A stretch of 64,000 nt of DNA, taken from the NCBI RefSeq assembly GCF_003046625.1, contig NZ_QAAD01000009.1, forward strand, positions 62,001 through 126,000, in the 5' to 3' direction. Below, one piece after another: positions 16,425 to 25,633 of the stretch. The stretch is from Mangrovibacterium marinum. Its GTDB lineage: Bacteria > Bacteroidota > Bacteroidia > Bacteroidales > Prolixibacteraceae. The first letter of the stretch is position 1. Each line of letters starts with the position of its first letter. Under the pieces are notes generated by a model. It saw nothing but the letters and a program-made list of their open reading frames with translations. It was not told the origin of the DNA and did no database searches. The position numbers were made by a program, and so were the translations under genes.

Positions 16425-17514
16425 ATGATTTTAAAGGAGCAGCTAAAAGAGCTTGCTGAGCGCCGGGATGCGCTGAGGAGGCATCTTTGACTACGATGCA
16501 AAATTAATACAACTGCAGGAAGAAGAACTGAAGACGCAAGATCCTGATTTCTGGACCGACTCGAAAAAGGCCGAAGAGCAAATGAAAGCTATTCGCGGAA
16601 TTAAAGTCTGGACCGAGGGATTTGAAGCTGTTGATAAGTCGTTGGAAGACTTAATGGTTCTGTATGAGTTTTTTGAAGCTGAGGAGGCTTCGGAAGACGA
16701 GGTCAATGATCAGTTTAACGAAACCTTGGAGCTTATTGAACAGCTGGAAGCCAAAAATATGCTTCGCAAAGAGGAAGATAAGCTTGGTGCGGTGTTGCGG
16801 ATTAATGCCGGGGCCGGAGGTACTGAAGCCAATGACTGGGCCGATATGCTGATGCGTATGTATTTGCGCTATGGTGAAAAAGAAGGCTTTAAGGTGAAAG
16901 TGTCTGAATTTAATGCCGGCGACGAAGTAGGTGTGAAAAACTGCACCATCGAGTTTGAAGGTGATTATGCCTACGGCTATCTGAAAAGTGAAAACGGCGT
17001 CCATCGTCTGGTTCGTTTGTCGCCTTTTAATGCACAAAACAAGCGGATGACCTCGTTCACTTCCGTATTTGTTGCACCCTTGGTTGACGACTCGATCGAA
17101 ATTGAGATTAATCCGGCGGATATTAGCTGGGATACGTTCCGCTCGGGAGGCGCTGGTGGTCAGAATGTGAATAAGGTTGAGACCGGCGTTCGGCTGCGTC
17201 ACGCCCCCACCGGCATTATCATTGAAAACACCGAAAGTCGTTCGCAGCTTGGAAACAAGGAAAACGCCTTGCGATTGCTGAAATCTCAGTTGTACGAACT
17301 GGAGCTGCGTAAGCGACGCGAAACAGTCGACGCAATTGAGGCGGGGAAGAAGAAAATCGAATGGGGATCCCAAATCCGCTCTTACGTCCTTCAACCCTAT
17401 AAATTGGTGAAAGATGTGAGAACCGGTCACGAAACAGGAAATGTTCAGTCGGTTCTCGATGGTGAAATCGATGGTTTTATCAAAGCATATCTAATGCAGT
17501 ATGGCGATGCATAA
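16425..17514 (+). CDS. prfB: Peptide chain release factor 2, programmed +1 frameshift
   Basis: RF2 recognises UGA and UAA and triggers peptide release. The gene is read in two frames. The first 21 codons from the ATG at 16425 end in the slippery leucine codon CTT (16485-16487), followed by an in-frame TGA (16488-16490). A +1 shift skips one T and continues as GAC TAC GAT, giving a 362-residue protein. An internal purine-rich AGGAGG lies three bases upstream of the CTT, as in the classical RF2 autoregulation site. The catalytic GGQ lies in [18 protein letters not shown]. The gene overlaps the next by 14 bases. When RF2 is scarce the TGA is read slowly and shifting increases, so the protein controls its own synthesis. 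Confidence 0.97.
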
Positions 17515-18109
17515 TCGAGCTGAAATTCGTTTGGCAACACTTGCCGATGCCGAGGCAATACTCGAGATTTACAAGCCATTTATAACGGATACTGTTGTTA
17601 CTTTTGAAGAAATAGTGCCATCTGTTAGCGAGTTTCGCCAGCGGATGGCATTCGTTTTAAAGGAGTGCCCGTACTTGGTGTGTGTAGTCGATGGCCGCAT
17701 TGTTGGCTATGCTTATGCGGCCGCTTATCGGTCGCGGGCTTCCTACCGATGGAATCGGGAAGTGACCGTTTATATTCATCCGGAAGGGCAGCGGAAAAAT
17801 ATCGGCACGGCCCTTTACTATGCGTTAATTGAAATTCTTAAAAAGCAAAACTTTGCGACCCTGCTGGCCGTGGTGACTTTGCCCAATGAGGGAAGCGCCC
17901 GATTGCACGAAAGGGTCGGGTTTAAACCATGTGCCGTGTTTAACCAGGTTGGTTATAAGAAGAAGCAATGGCATCGGGTAGGCTGGTGGGAGCTGGCTTT
18001 AATTCCGCCGGAACAGGCACCTGTTGAGCCAATTCTTTTTGAGAATTTTGATGAACCTTCCTTTTTGGCTGAACTTTTTCGAAAAGCGGCGGAGTTTGTA
18101 AAGATTTAG
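17501..18109 (+). CDS. GNAT N-acetyltransferase, phosphinothricin-acetyltransferase-like
   Basis: A 202-residue acetyltransferase. The GNAT core shows [20 protein letters not shown] at the start, TFEE at the position typical of the phosphinothricin / methionine-sulfoximine acetyltransferase subgroup, [19 protein letters not shown], the acetyl-CoA loop [12 protein letters not shown] and [18 protein letters not shown]. Such enzymes N-acetylate small amino-acid analogues. The real substrate here is unknown. It begins inside the last codons of prfB (ATG at 17501, or 17507), so it is translationally coupled to RF2. Confidence 0.88.
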   Translation: MAMHNRAEIRLATLADAEAILEIYKPFITDTVVTFEEIVPSVSEFRQRMAFVLKECPYLVCVVDGRIVGYAYAAAYRSRASYRWNREVTVYIHPEGQRKNIGTALYYALIEILKKQNFATLLAVVTLPNEGSARLHERVGFKPCAVFNQVGYKKKQWHRVGWWELALIPPEQAPVEPILFENFDEPSFLAELFRKAAEFVKI

Positions 18110-18174
18110 CTGGTTTTTCTTGAACAACTCAAAAAAATCTGTTTACTTGTAAAATTCGGCAGAGCCTCACTACT

Positions 18175-20571
18175 ATGGGAAAAACAGATTCATATATTAA
18201 TCGGGAAATTAGCTGGTTGTCTTTTAATGCCAGAGTTTTGCAGGAGGCAGAGGATCCGACTGTGCCGCTGTTTGAACGTCTGCGCTTTTTGGGGATTTTC
18301 TCGAATAACCTCGACGAATTTTTCCGTGTTCGGGTCGCCTCGGTTCGGCGGATGGTCGATTTAGGCGACGATGGCAGCATTCTGGGAAATTTTACGCCGG
18401 AAGAGCTGCATGAGGAAATCCATCGCGTTGTAATCAGTCATCAGAAAAAGTCGCAGGAGATATATCGCAAAATCATGGCCGAGATGGCTGATGAAAATAT
18501 CTTCATTATCGATGAAACAAAGTTGACCAGCGAGCAGGGTATTTTTGTGAAACGCTATTTCAACGAAAAAGTGTTGCCTAACCTGGTGCCGATCATGCTG
18601 GCTGAGGATCACAAATTTCCTTATTTGCGCGACCGTTCGGTATATCTCGCTATTAAGCTTTATCGGGCTCTGAAACCCGGTAAGTTTGCCTACGCGCTGG
18701 TGCGTGTTCCCAGTATTACGCTAACCCGCTTTCTGGTGCTGCCGGCTCGCAATAATAAAAAATACATCATTCTGCTCGATGATATTATTCGCTATTGCAT
18801 GCCCGACATATTCCCGTTGTTTAAGTACGACAGGTATGAAGCTTACACCATTAAGGTGACCCGCGATGCCGAGTTGAATATTGACGACGACATCTCGAAA
18901 AGTTTCATCGAGAAGATGGAGCTCAGCTTAAAACGGAGAAAAGTCGGAACGCCTGTTCGCTTGCTGTATGATAGTAATATTCCGGAAGACTTTTTGAGCT
19001 TTATTCTCAAAAAAATGAACCTCGATCCGGACAATACCGTTGCCGGAGGGCGTTATCACAACCATAAAGATTTTATGAACTTCCCGGAGGTGGGCAGCGT
19101 TCATCATTATTATAAGCGCTTAACTCCGGTGCGTCATCGCAATTTACCGCCGCACGACAGTATCCTGAAAAAGCTTCGTCAGGCCGATGTGATGTTACAC
19201 TATCCCTACCAAAGTTTTAGTCACTTTCTGGATTTGCTGCGCGAAGCATCAATCGATCCCAAGGTGCACGAGATTGGTATTACCATTTATCGGGTGGCCG
19301 ACAACTCGCGGGTTGTGAATGCCTTGCTGAATGCCATCCGCAATGGTAAGCGCGTAACGGTGGTTATTGAGCTGCAAGCCCGGTTCGATGAAGAGGCCAA
19401 CATTTATTGGTCGAACAAGCTGCAGGAGGAAGGTGCCCATGTTATTAATGGTGTGCCGGGTCTGAAAGTGCACTCCAAGCTGGCATGGATTCAGCGAAAA
19501 GAAGGTAATGGCTTGCGGAACTACGCTTACGTTGGTACAGGAAACTTCCACGAGGGCACTGCCCGGGTTTATGGCGACGATGGCTTGTTGACAGCCGACC
19601 CACGCATCGCCGACGAAGTGGCCCGCTTGTTTGGATTTTTTAAGCATAACTACCGGAACGATCAGTACAAACATTTGATCGTGAGCCCGTTTAGTATGCG
19701 GAATTTCTTTGTCAGTATGATTGACAAAGAGATTGAAATTGCCAAATCGGGCAAGAAGGCATATATGATCCTGAAGATGAATAGCTTGATTGACCCGGGG
19801 ATGATCGATAAAATCGCTGAGGCAGCAAGGGCTGGCGTGAAGGTGCAGCTGATTGTGCGGGGAATCTTCGGACTGAAAACCGAGGAAGAGGGGGTGCGCG
19901 AAAACCTGGAAGCCATTAGCATTGTTGATAAGTACCTGGAACATTCCCGGATATTCTTGTTTGGGAACGATGGCGAAGAGAAGATGTTTATCTCTTCGGC
20001 CGACTGGATGCCCCGAAATCTGAACCGCCGCATTGAGGTGGCCTGTCCGATTTATGACCTGGATATTCAGGATGAGCTGAAGCAAATGCTGATCCTTCAG
20101 TTGAAGGATAATGCCAAGTCGCGCATTTTGGACAATGCTTTATCGAATCGGTACAACCACAAAACGATTGGTGGCAGGTATCGTTCCCAGGAAGATTTCT
20201 ATCAATATATTAAAGATAAACATCAGGTAATTATGAAAATATATCACAACCCACGCTGCTCAAAAAGTCGTGCCGGACTTCAGTTTCTGGAGGAAAACGG
20301 TTATCCGGTGGACATTGTAAACTACCTGAAAGATGGTATCTCCGAAGAGGAAATACGAAACATCATCCAGCTAACCGGGATGTCTGCTTTCGATTTGGTG
20401 CGCACGCAGGAAGAACTGTACCGGACGGAGTTCCGCGACAAGCCCATGAGCGAAGATGACTGGGTGAAAGCACTTTCGGCGAATCCTAAACTGCTTAAAC
20501 GTCCGATCGTGTTGAATGGGACCAAAGCTGTTCTGGCGCAACCCGCCGAGTTGATTGATAAAATTCTGTAA
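18175..20571 (+). CDS. ppk1: Polyphosphate kinase PPK1 fused to an ArsC/Spx-like domain
   Basis: A 798-residue frame. Residues 1 to about 685 are a complete PPK1, which polymerises the gamma-phosphate of ATP into polyphosphate: NREISWLSFNARVLQEA at the start, the phospho-acceptor histidine His433 in GLKVHSKLAWI, and the second catalytic histidine His590 in LEHSRIFLF. The last 112 residues from Met687 (MKIYHNPRCSKSRAGLQFL) are a full-length ArsC-family thioredoxin-fold domain with Cys695 in the expected place. No stop separates the two. A TAA exists one frame over, just before the internal ATG at 20233. So either a genuine fusion arose by loss of the PPK1 stop, or one base was lost in the sequence and these are two adjacent genes. 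Confidence 0.93.
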   Translation: MGKTDSYINREISWLSFNARVLQEAEDPTVPLFERLRFLGIFSNNLDEFFRVRVASVRRMVDLGDDGSILGNFTPEELHEEIHRVVISHQKKSQEIYRKIMAEMADENIFIIDETKLTSEQGIFVKRYFNEKVLPNLVPIMLAEDHKFPYLRDRSVYLAIKLYRALKPGKFAYALVRVPSITLTRFLVLPARNNKKYIILLDDIIRYCMPDIFPLFKYDRYEAYTIKVTRDAELNIDDDISKSFIEKMELSLKRRKVGTPVRLLYDSNIPEDFLSFILKKMNLDPDNTVAGGRYHNHKDFMNFPEVGSVHHYYKRLTPVRHRNLPPHDSILKKLRQADVMLHYPYQSFSHFLDLLREASIDPKVHEIGITIYRVADNSRVVNALLNAIRNGKRVTVVIELQARFDEEANIYWSNKLQEEGAHVINGVPGLKVHSKLAWIQRKEGNGLRNYAYVGTGNFHEGTARVYGDDGLLTADPRIADEVARLFGFFKHNYRNDQYKHLIVSPFSMRNFFVSMIDKEIEIAKSGKKAYMILKMNSLIDPGMIDKIAEAARAGVKVQLIVRGIFGLKTEEEGVRENLEAISIVDKYLEHSRIFLFGNDGEEKMFISSADWMPRNLNRRIEVACPIYDLDIQDELKQMLILQLKDNAKSRILDNALSNRYNHKTIGGRYRSQEDFYQYIKDKHQVIMKIYHNPRCSKSRAGLQFLEENGYPVDIVNYLKDGISEEEIRNIIQLTGMSAFDLVRTQEELYRTEFRDKPMSEDDWVKALSANPKLLKRPIVLNGTKAVLAQPAELIDKIL

Positions 20572-20594
20572 CATTGATGCCCACGGGCAAGCGT

Positions 20595-21383
20595 TTAGCC
20601 AACCTTGGACTGCAGCGTTTTAATCTGTTGTTCGAGCTTGGCTTTTCGTTTTAATGCCTTCGACAGGGCCAACGCTTCAACAAAAGCTTCCTTGTCGTAT
20701 TTCTCCAGAATAATGTAGTAATAACGCTTCCCTAAAAACACCGCCTTCAGGTTGCGGTCGGCATGTTCGGCTATAAACGCGATTACGCCATTTTCTTTTC
20801 CGTCGGTGTACGACACCTTTTCCCATTTCATATTCATGAAATCACTTTGGTGATTAAGTGGCGAGCCAACCGGTATTTGCTCGGTCTTGGCCTGAAGATC
20901 GCCATCATAAACCCGGATGCCGGTATGGTCGAGTGCTTGCTTGCCGTAATAGTTGCTCGAAATGTAAATCTCGCCCCGTTCATCCAGGTAAATCTGAATG
21001 AATGATTTGTTCCATCGGCGCTGAAACTGCTGACGCTTATGGATAAATTGTGTGTAGCGGTCAAATTCGGTTTTTTCGGTCACAAAGTTTTTTTGCAGTG
21101 CAGTTAGTTGCGTTTTTACCGAGTCCAATTCGTCCTGTGCCTTGTAGAGCAGTTCTCCGTATACTTTCTTCTTAAACTGACCGGCTGAAACAACCTGCTG
21201 AATGGCTCCCTTATAGTAGTTCTGAACCGAATCGGCCAGCTGCAAAGCCAGGGTAGTGTCGCCTTGCTGATAGTAGCTTTCGGCCAGCTGCAATTTTTCG
21301 GAGGCTAGTTGTTTTTCCGATTTTCCGCATGAAATAAGTTGAGCGGCAATGAAAAAAAGAAGAAAAAAACGTACTGCTTTCAT
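20595..21383 (-). CDS. Hypothetical lipoprotein with coiled-coil segments
   Basis: About 262 residues. The signal MKAVRFFLLFFIAAQLISC has a lipobox at LISC. The mature start KLQLAESYYQQGDTTLALQLADS resembles a TPR-like helical pair, followed by a long coiled coil (QDELDSVKTQLTALQKNFVTEK), a beta-rich core, and a second coiled coil at the C-terminus (RKAKLEQQIKTLQSKVG). No enzyme motif is visible. The ATG at 21383 is used because the longer frame would need a TTG start. It is convergent with ppk1 and divergent from the SpoU methyltransferase. Confidence 0.75.
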   Translation of the reverse strand: MKAVRFFLLFFIAAQLISCGKSEKQLASEKLQLAESYYQQGDTTLALQLADSVQNYYKGAIQQVVSAGQFKKKVYGELLYKAQDELDSVKTQLTALQKNFVTEKTEFDRYTQFIHKRQQFQRRWNKSFIQIYLDERGEIYISSNYYGKQALDHTGIRVYDGDLQAKTEQIPVGSPLNHQSDFMNMKWEKVSYTDGKENGVIAFIAEHADRNLKAVFLGKRYYYIILEKYDKEAFVEALALSKALKRKAKLEQQIKTLQSKVG

Positions 21384-21451
21384 GGACAAATGGGTTAAAA
21401 TCTTTTCTTTCGTGCTTTCTGAATGGTCAAAGAAAAAGAATAATTTTTAGG

Positions 21452-21967
21452 ATGGAAACAAATTCGGTGGCATTTTTTAATGCAGAAACAGCTCCGAGCC
21501 TGCCGGTTAAACCGATTGTTGCAGCGTGGAAAGTGAAGAATCCCCAGAATGTGGGAAGTTTGATGCGTTTGGTTGATAACCTGGGGGGCGAGAAGCTGAT
21601 TTTGCTGGATGATGAAATCCCCAAACGGGAGGCATCCATTCGCAAGACTGCCGGGCTGAGTTTTAAAAACGTAAGCCTGTACTATCAATCGTCGGCCGAT
21701 TTTTTCGATCAGATACCCGACGGCTATGCTGTTTGTGCCATCGAAACGGCCGAAGGGGCAAGCAATTTGTTTACCACCAAGCTGCCCGACAAAATTGTCT
21801 TTTTACTCGGAAGTGAAACACACGGATTAAATGATCAGCTGCTGGAACGTTGCTCGCACGCAATTTACATCCCCATGACCGGAAAGTGTAAATCGATGAA
21901 TATATCCCATGCTCTGGCCGTTTGCTTGTTCGAATGGCAGCGCCAACAATTATTTTCGGCCGAATAG
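21452..21967 (+). CDS. SpoU/TrmH-family RNA 2'-O-methyltransferase
   Basis: A 171-residue knotted (SPOUT) methyltransferase without an N-terminal substrate domain. The three family motifs are present: NPQNVGSLMRLVDNLG, FLLGSETHGL, and IPMTGKCKSMNISHALAVCLFEW. Family members methylate the 2'-OH of tRNA or rRNA with S-adenosylmethionine. The size and lack of extra domains resemble TrmL/TrmH-like tRNA enzymes, but the target cannot be told from the sequence. The ATG at 21452 lies directly after an AT-rich leader. Confidence 0.9.
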   Translation: METNSVAFFNAETAPSLPVKPIVAAWKVKNPQNVGSLMRLVDNLGGEKLILLDDEIPKREASIRKTAGLSFKNVSLYYQSSADFFDQIPDGYAVCAIETAEGASNLFTTKLPDKIVFLLGSETHGLNDQLLERCSHAIYIPMTGKCKSMNISHALAVCLFEWQRQQLFSAE

Positions 21968-22017
21968 AGATAAGGATAGATTTTTTCTATATTTAAGCTC
22001 AACTTTATAAATAAACC

Positions 22018-22959
22018 ATGATTACGCTAACCCAATTGGAATACATTGTTGCGGTCGACACTTTTCGTCATTTCGGGCGTGCTGCCGAGCATTGTTTTAT
22101 TACCCAGCCAACCTTGAGTATGCAGATTAAGAAATTGGAGGAGGATCTGGAAGTTGTCATCTTCGACCGCAGCAAGCAGCCTCTGATTCCAACCGATGTG
22201 GGCAAGCGTATTATCGAACAGTCGCGCATCATCCTGCAAGAGACCGAAAAGGTGAATAATATCGTCAAGGATCACAAGAACCTCATCTCCGGAGAGCTCA
22301 AAATTGGCATTATACCTACTTTGGCGCCTTATTTATTGCCGCTGTTTATCGGAAACTACAAACGTAAGTATCCCAATATCACCTTGAAGGTTGAAGAACT
22401 GACAACCGAGAATATTGTCGATCGCTTAAACAAGGATCTGCTGGATGTAGGCATTCTGGTTACGCCCTTAAAGGAAGACCGCATCAGCGAAAGACCCATT
22501 TTTTACGAGGAGATGATGCTGTATGCGCATCACGATCATCCGTTGCACGATAAAGAGGAGGTCAGAGTGAAAGATATTTCCGGTCCTGACATCTGGTTGT
22601 TGAGCGACGGGCATTGCTTCCGTCACCAGGTGATCAACCTCTGTTCGTTTAAAGGAGCGGCCAACGATGAGCTTCCTTTCCATTTCGAGGCTGGTTCGCT
22701 GGAAACCTTGATGAATATCATCGATAAGGAAGGTGGGATCACGCTGATTCCGGAGCTGGCATCGGTCGGAATGAGTACCGAGCGTTCGCTTCATGTACGG
22801 GCATTCGACGATATGACTCCCTTGCGCGAGGTGAGTTTGGTGTATTCGCGGCATTTTGCCAAGAATAAACTCATCGACTTGTTGTGGAAGGAGATTGTTA
22901 ACGCGATGCCACAGAGCTTGTTGAATAAAGATCGGGGAACGATCGTCGATTGGAAGTAA
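22018..22959 (+). CDS. oxyR: Hydrogen peroxide-sensing LysR regulator OxyR
   Basis: A 313-residue LysR-type regulator. The N-terminal winged helix is TLTQLEYIVAVDTFRHFGRA through QPTLSMQIKKLEEDL. The effector domain contains LLSDGHCFRHQVINLC with Cys200 and Cys209, at the same spacing and nearly the same numbers as the peroxide-reactive Cys199/Cys208 of the Escherichia coli protein. That supports OxyR rather than another LysR. It would activate catalase, peroxiredoxin or Dps genes, none of which lie in this window. A TATATTTA element at 21988 may be its -7 box. Confidence 0.93.
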   Translation: MITLTQLEYIVAVDTFRHFGRAAEHCFITQPTLSMQIKKLEEDLEVVIFDRSKQPLIPTDVGKRIIEQSRIILQETEKVNNIVKDHKNLISGELKIGIIPTLAPYLLPLFIGNYKRKYPNITLKVEELTTENIVDRLNKDLLDVGILVTPLKEDRISERPIFYEEMMLYAHHDHPLHDKEEVRVKDISGPDIWLLSDGHCFRHQVINLCSFKGAANDELPFHFEAGSLETLMNIIDKEGGITLIPELASVGMSTERSLHVRAFDDMTPLREVSLVYSRHFAKNKLIDLLWKEIVNAMPQSLLNKDRGTIVDWK

Positions 22960-23078
22960 TTTTTTTTCAGATTTTTGTTTGCAGATTCAAAAATCTTCCA
23001 TTTCTTTGCATCGCTGAAATAAAAACGGCGGTGCTAAATGAAGCGACGCAAAATTTCAGAAAAATTTCTTGAAAAAAT
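22960..23078. other. Short AT-rich spacer before tRNA-Glu
   Basis: Nothing coding. The sequence is AT-rich and ends in the tRNA-Glu promoter at 23079-23108. Confidence 0.4.
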
Positions 23079-23108
23079 TTGGAGGCTGAAAAAAAGAAAC
23101 TATTTTTG
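23079..23108 (+). promoter_or_regulatory. Promoter of tRNA-Glu and rpsT
   Basis: TTG at 23079 and TATTTTTG at 23101-23108 with 19 bases between form a full Bacteroidota promoter. The tRNA starts 33 bases later. rpsT follows the tRNA by 33 bases with no terminator between, so both probably share this promoter. Confidence 0.75.
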
Positions 23109-23140
23109 CAGTCCCAAAATCAAGGGAGCTAAATAATGAT

Positions 23141-23212
23141 GGCCCGTTCGTCTAGCGGTTAGGACGCCAGGTTTTCATCCTGGTAGCAGGGGTTCGATTC
23201 CCCTACGGGCTA
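23141..23212 (+). tRNA. tRNA-Glu (anticodon TTC)
   Basis: A 72-base cloverleaf: acceptor GGCCCGT with ACGGGCT (first pair G-T), anticodon stem CCAGG/CCTGG with loop TTTTCAT giving anticodon TTC, and T arm AGGGG/CCCCT (approximate limits) with loop TTCGATT. CCA is not encoded. It decodes GAA and GAG. It also has a role in tetrapyrrole synthesis where the glutamyl-tRNA route is used. Confidence 0.95.
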
Positions 23213-23245
23213 CTTTACAAAGAAAAAAATTGAGGAAATTATAAA

Positions 23246-23497
23246 ATGGCAAATCATCAATCTTCAAAAAAGAGAATCAGACAAGACGAGAAAAAACGTC
23301 TTGAGAACAAATACTACGCAAAAACAATGCGTAATGCACTGAGAAAGTTGCGCGCTGCAACTGAAAAAGAAGCTGCTGTTGCCGAGTTGCCGAAAGTAAC
23401 TTCAATGATTGACAGATTAGCTAAGAAAAACATTATTCACAAGAATAAAGCTGCAAACTTAAAGGCAAGTATTGCTTCGCATGTGAACAAATTATAA
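23246..23497 (+). CDS. rpsT: 30S ribosomal protein bS20
   Basis: An 83-residue, strongly basic, all-helical protein starting [18 protein letters not shown], the standard opening of bS20. The conserved [21 protein letters not shown] forms the C-terminal helix. bS20 binds 16S rRNA helices at the base of the 30S body. It lies 33 bases after tRNA-Glu and is followed by a strong terminator. Confidence 0.97.
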   Translation: MANHQSSKKRIRQDEKKRLENKYYAKTMRNALRKLRAATEKEAAVAELPKVTSMIDRLAKKNIIHKNKAANLKASIASHVNKL

Positions 23498-23517
23498 GAA
23501 ATTACTTATAGATGGGA

Positions 23518-23547
23518 AGCCTCTTCAGCAATGAAGAGGCTTTTTTT
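23518..23547 (+). terminator. Terminator of rpsT
   Basis: AGCCTCTTC pairs perfectly with GAAGAGGCT, loop AGCAAT, followed by a run of T. Confidence 0.9.
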
Positions 23548-23604
23548 GCGTTCATAAAGTTGGTTTGACCGGATTTTTTTAACTTAGTTCAAAACCAACA
23601 AACC

Positions 23605-24294
23605 ATGTATAAGAAGTTAAGCATCAAAGAATGGGCAGTTGAAGATCGTCCACGGGAAAAATTAATTACTAAAGGTACCCGCTCGCTGTCGGATGCAGAG
23701 CTAATGGCAATTTTAATCGGCTCCGGAAATGTTGGCGAATCTGCCGTTGAGCTGTCCCGGAGAATTTTGAACTCGGCGAATAACGATCTGAATGAACTGG
23801 GGAAAAAGCAGGTCTCCGACTTTATAAAATTCAAAGGTATTGGAGAAGCCAAAGCCGTGAATATTGTCGCAGCGCTGGAGCTGGGCCGTCGCCGAAAGGA
23901 TCAGATGCCACTTGAAAAGCTTACCATCACGGCGAGCGCCGATGCCGCCAATTACTTTCGCCCGCTGTTGGAGGACCTTGCTGTTGAAGAATTCTGGATC
24001 TTATTGCTGAACCGCTCCAATACCGTCATCGATAAATTTATGGTGAGCCAGGGCGGACTAACCGGTACCGTCATCGATGTGAAGATCATTCTGAAGACGG
24101 CACTCGAAAAACTAGCCTCCGCGATGATCTTATGTCATAACCACCCTTCCGGAAATACCCGCCCCAGCGAGGCCGACCGGAATATTACCCGTAAAATAAA
24201 AAGTGCAGCCGAGTTGATGGAAATTGCGGTGCTCGATCATCTGATCATCGCCCACCATCAGTATTTTAGCTTTGCTGACGAAGGATTAATGTAG
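23605..24294 (+). CDS. radC: RadC-family JAB-domain protein
   Basis: A 229-residue protein. The N-terminal helix-hairpin-helix region (DFIKFKGIGEAKAVNIVAALELGRRR) is followed by an MPN/JAMM metalloprotease-like domain with HNHPSGNTRPSEAD, which carries the zinc-binding His-x-His and Asp. RadC was named as a DNA repair gene, but its true biochemical activity is unsettled. It is full-length. The next gene starts 8 bases after its stop, so it probably leads the polysaccharide deacetylase operon. Confidence 0.95.
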   Translation: MYKKLSIKEWAVEDRPREKLITKGTRSLSDAELMAILIGSGNVGESAVELSRRILNSANNDLNELGKKQVSDFIKFKGIGEAKAVNIVAALELGRRRKDQMPLEKLTITASADAANYFRPLLEDLAVEEFWILLLNRSNTVIDKFMVSQGGLTGTVIDVKIILKTALEKLASAMILCHNHPSGNTRPSEADRNITRKIKSAAELMEIAVLDHLIIAHHQYFSFADEGLM

Positions 24295-24301
24295 CCCGAT
24301 C

Positions 24302-25633
24302 ATGATTGCTGTTTACGCCAATAAAATAACAAATCGCTTGCGGTATATTTTTGAACTCTATTTTGAGGAGTTGCTGAAGTTGCCGGTGAGCTTCACCGAC
24401 GACCAGCGTGTTTTTGAGCGCGAAGCGGGTGTTCGGATTAATTATTCCAACAAAGAGATGTCGGGGAAGATGTTGACCATGCGCCCCCATAGCTTGCTGT
24501 TTCAACATGGGCTGGAGTACCAGGATCTGTCGGCTGTTGAATGGCAGGGGCAGCGATGTCTGTTTAGAAGCTCCGGCGATTCTTTTTTGCCATTCGATCC
24601 GTTTGCTGCCGGCTTCTTTTTGGTGAGCCGGTACGAGGAATACCTGGAACGTCAGTTTGGCAAACATGGTCGCTATCCGGCCCGGCACAGCGTCTTGAGC
24701 CGGAACAACATGTTGGTTCAGCCGGTGGTGAATCAATGGTCGCGCCTGATTGCTGATCAGTTGAAAAAGCATCGGCCAGGGCTGTTGATTCCGGAAGTGC
24801 GGTTCAATTTTCTCACAACAATCGACATTGACAATGCCTGGGCTTACAAGCATAAAAGTCTGGGGCGGCTGATTGCTGCCAGTGTGAAGAGTGTGTTGCG
24901 GGGTAAATTGGACGAGTTTAGCGAGCGCTTGCGGATTTGGTCGGGAGACGATCCCGACCCCTACGATACGTACGGCTATATCCGGCAGGTTTATCGGGGG
25001 CAGGAAGAGCTTCTGCGTTTTTTCTTTTTGGTTGGTAGGGCTGGCCGTTACGATCGGAATGTGTCGCCCGCAAAGCCCGGTTTTAGAGCCTTGGTGCGCG
25101 ATTTATCCCGCGATTTTGAGACCGGCCTGCACCCCTCTTATCGTTCAAACTGTAAGAAACGGGAGCTTTCTCGTGAGCGTGAGGTGTTGGAGGAAATTAT
25201 CGGCAAGCCCGTGGTGGCTAGTCGTCAGCACTATCTGAAGCTTTTGTTCCCGGGCACCTACCGGCGATTGATCAAAGCCGGAATTCATGAGGATTATACC
25301 TTGGGCTACCCCGAGACCATCGGTTTTAGAGCCGGAATTGCCAGTCCTTTCTGGTTTTTCGACCTGAAAGAAGATCAGAAAACAAATTTGCGGGTTTATC
25401 CTTTTCAATGTATGGATATCACCTTGCGTGATTATATGCAGAAATCGCCCGCGGAGGCCATCGAATTACTGAAAAAAATGATGGATGAAATCAAAAAAAG
25501 CGGCGGAACTTTTATAAGTTTATGGCATAATGAAAGTTTAAGCGATGCCGGAAACTGGAAGGGCTGGCGAGTTGTTTTTGAAGAACTTACTGCCTACGCA
25601 ATGGCTTTGAAAAATGACGGATATTCAAGTTAA
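24302..25633 (+). CDS. Polysaccharide deacetylase-like protein with DUF7033-type N-terminus
   Basis: A 443-residue protein. The N-terminal part (FELYFEELLKLPVSF, then VRINYSN and FFLVSRYEEYL) matches the DUF7033 type often joined to deacetylases in Bacteroidota. The C-terminal half is NodB-like: FLTTIDIDNAWAYKH supplies the first metal Asp pair, FETGLHPSYRSN gives the second motif, and later GFRAGIASPFWFFDL and SLWHNESLSD complete the site. It would remove acetyl groups from an exported glycan or glycan precursor. There is no clear signal peptide. It lies 8 bases after radC, and its end overlaps the next gene by 20 bases, so translation is coupled. Confidence 0.8.
   Translation: MIAVYANKITNRLRYIFELYFEELLKLPVSFTDDQRVFEREAGVRINYSNKEMSGKMLTMRPHSLLFQHGLEYQDLSAVEWQGQRCLFRSSGDSFLPFDPFAAGFFLVSRYEEYLERQFGKHGRYPARHSVLSRNNMLVQPVVNQWSRLIADQLKKHRPGLLIPEVRFNFLTTIDIDNAWAYKHKSLGRLIAASVKSVLRGKLDEFSERLRIWSGDDPDPYDTYGYIRQVYRGQEELLRFFFLVGRAGRYDRNVSPAKPGFRALVRDLSRDFETGLHPSYRSNCKKRELSREREVLEEIIGKPVVASRQHYLKLLFPGTYRRLIKAGIHEDYTLGYPETIGFRAGIASPFWFFDLKEDQKTNLRVYPFQCMDITLRDYMQKSPAEAIELLKKMMDEIKKSGGTFISLWHNESLSDAGNWKGWRVVFEELTAYAMALKNDGYSS

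Noticed and set aside
16651-17430. 259-residue minus-strand frame over prfB
   Set aside because: Antisense shadow; the RF2 reading with the frameshift explains the locus.
19249-20085. 278-residue minus-strand frame inside ppk1
   Set aside because: Shadow of ppk1 with no family motif.
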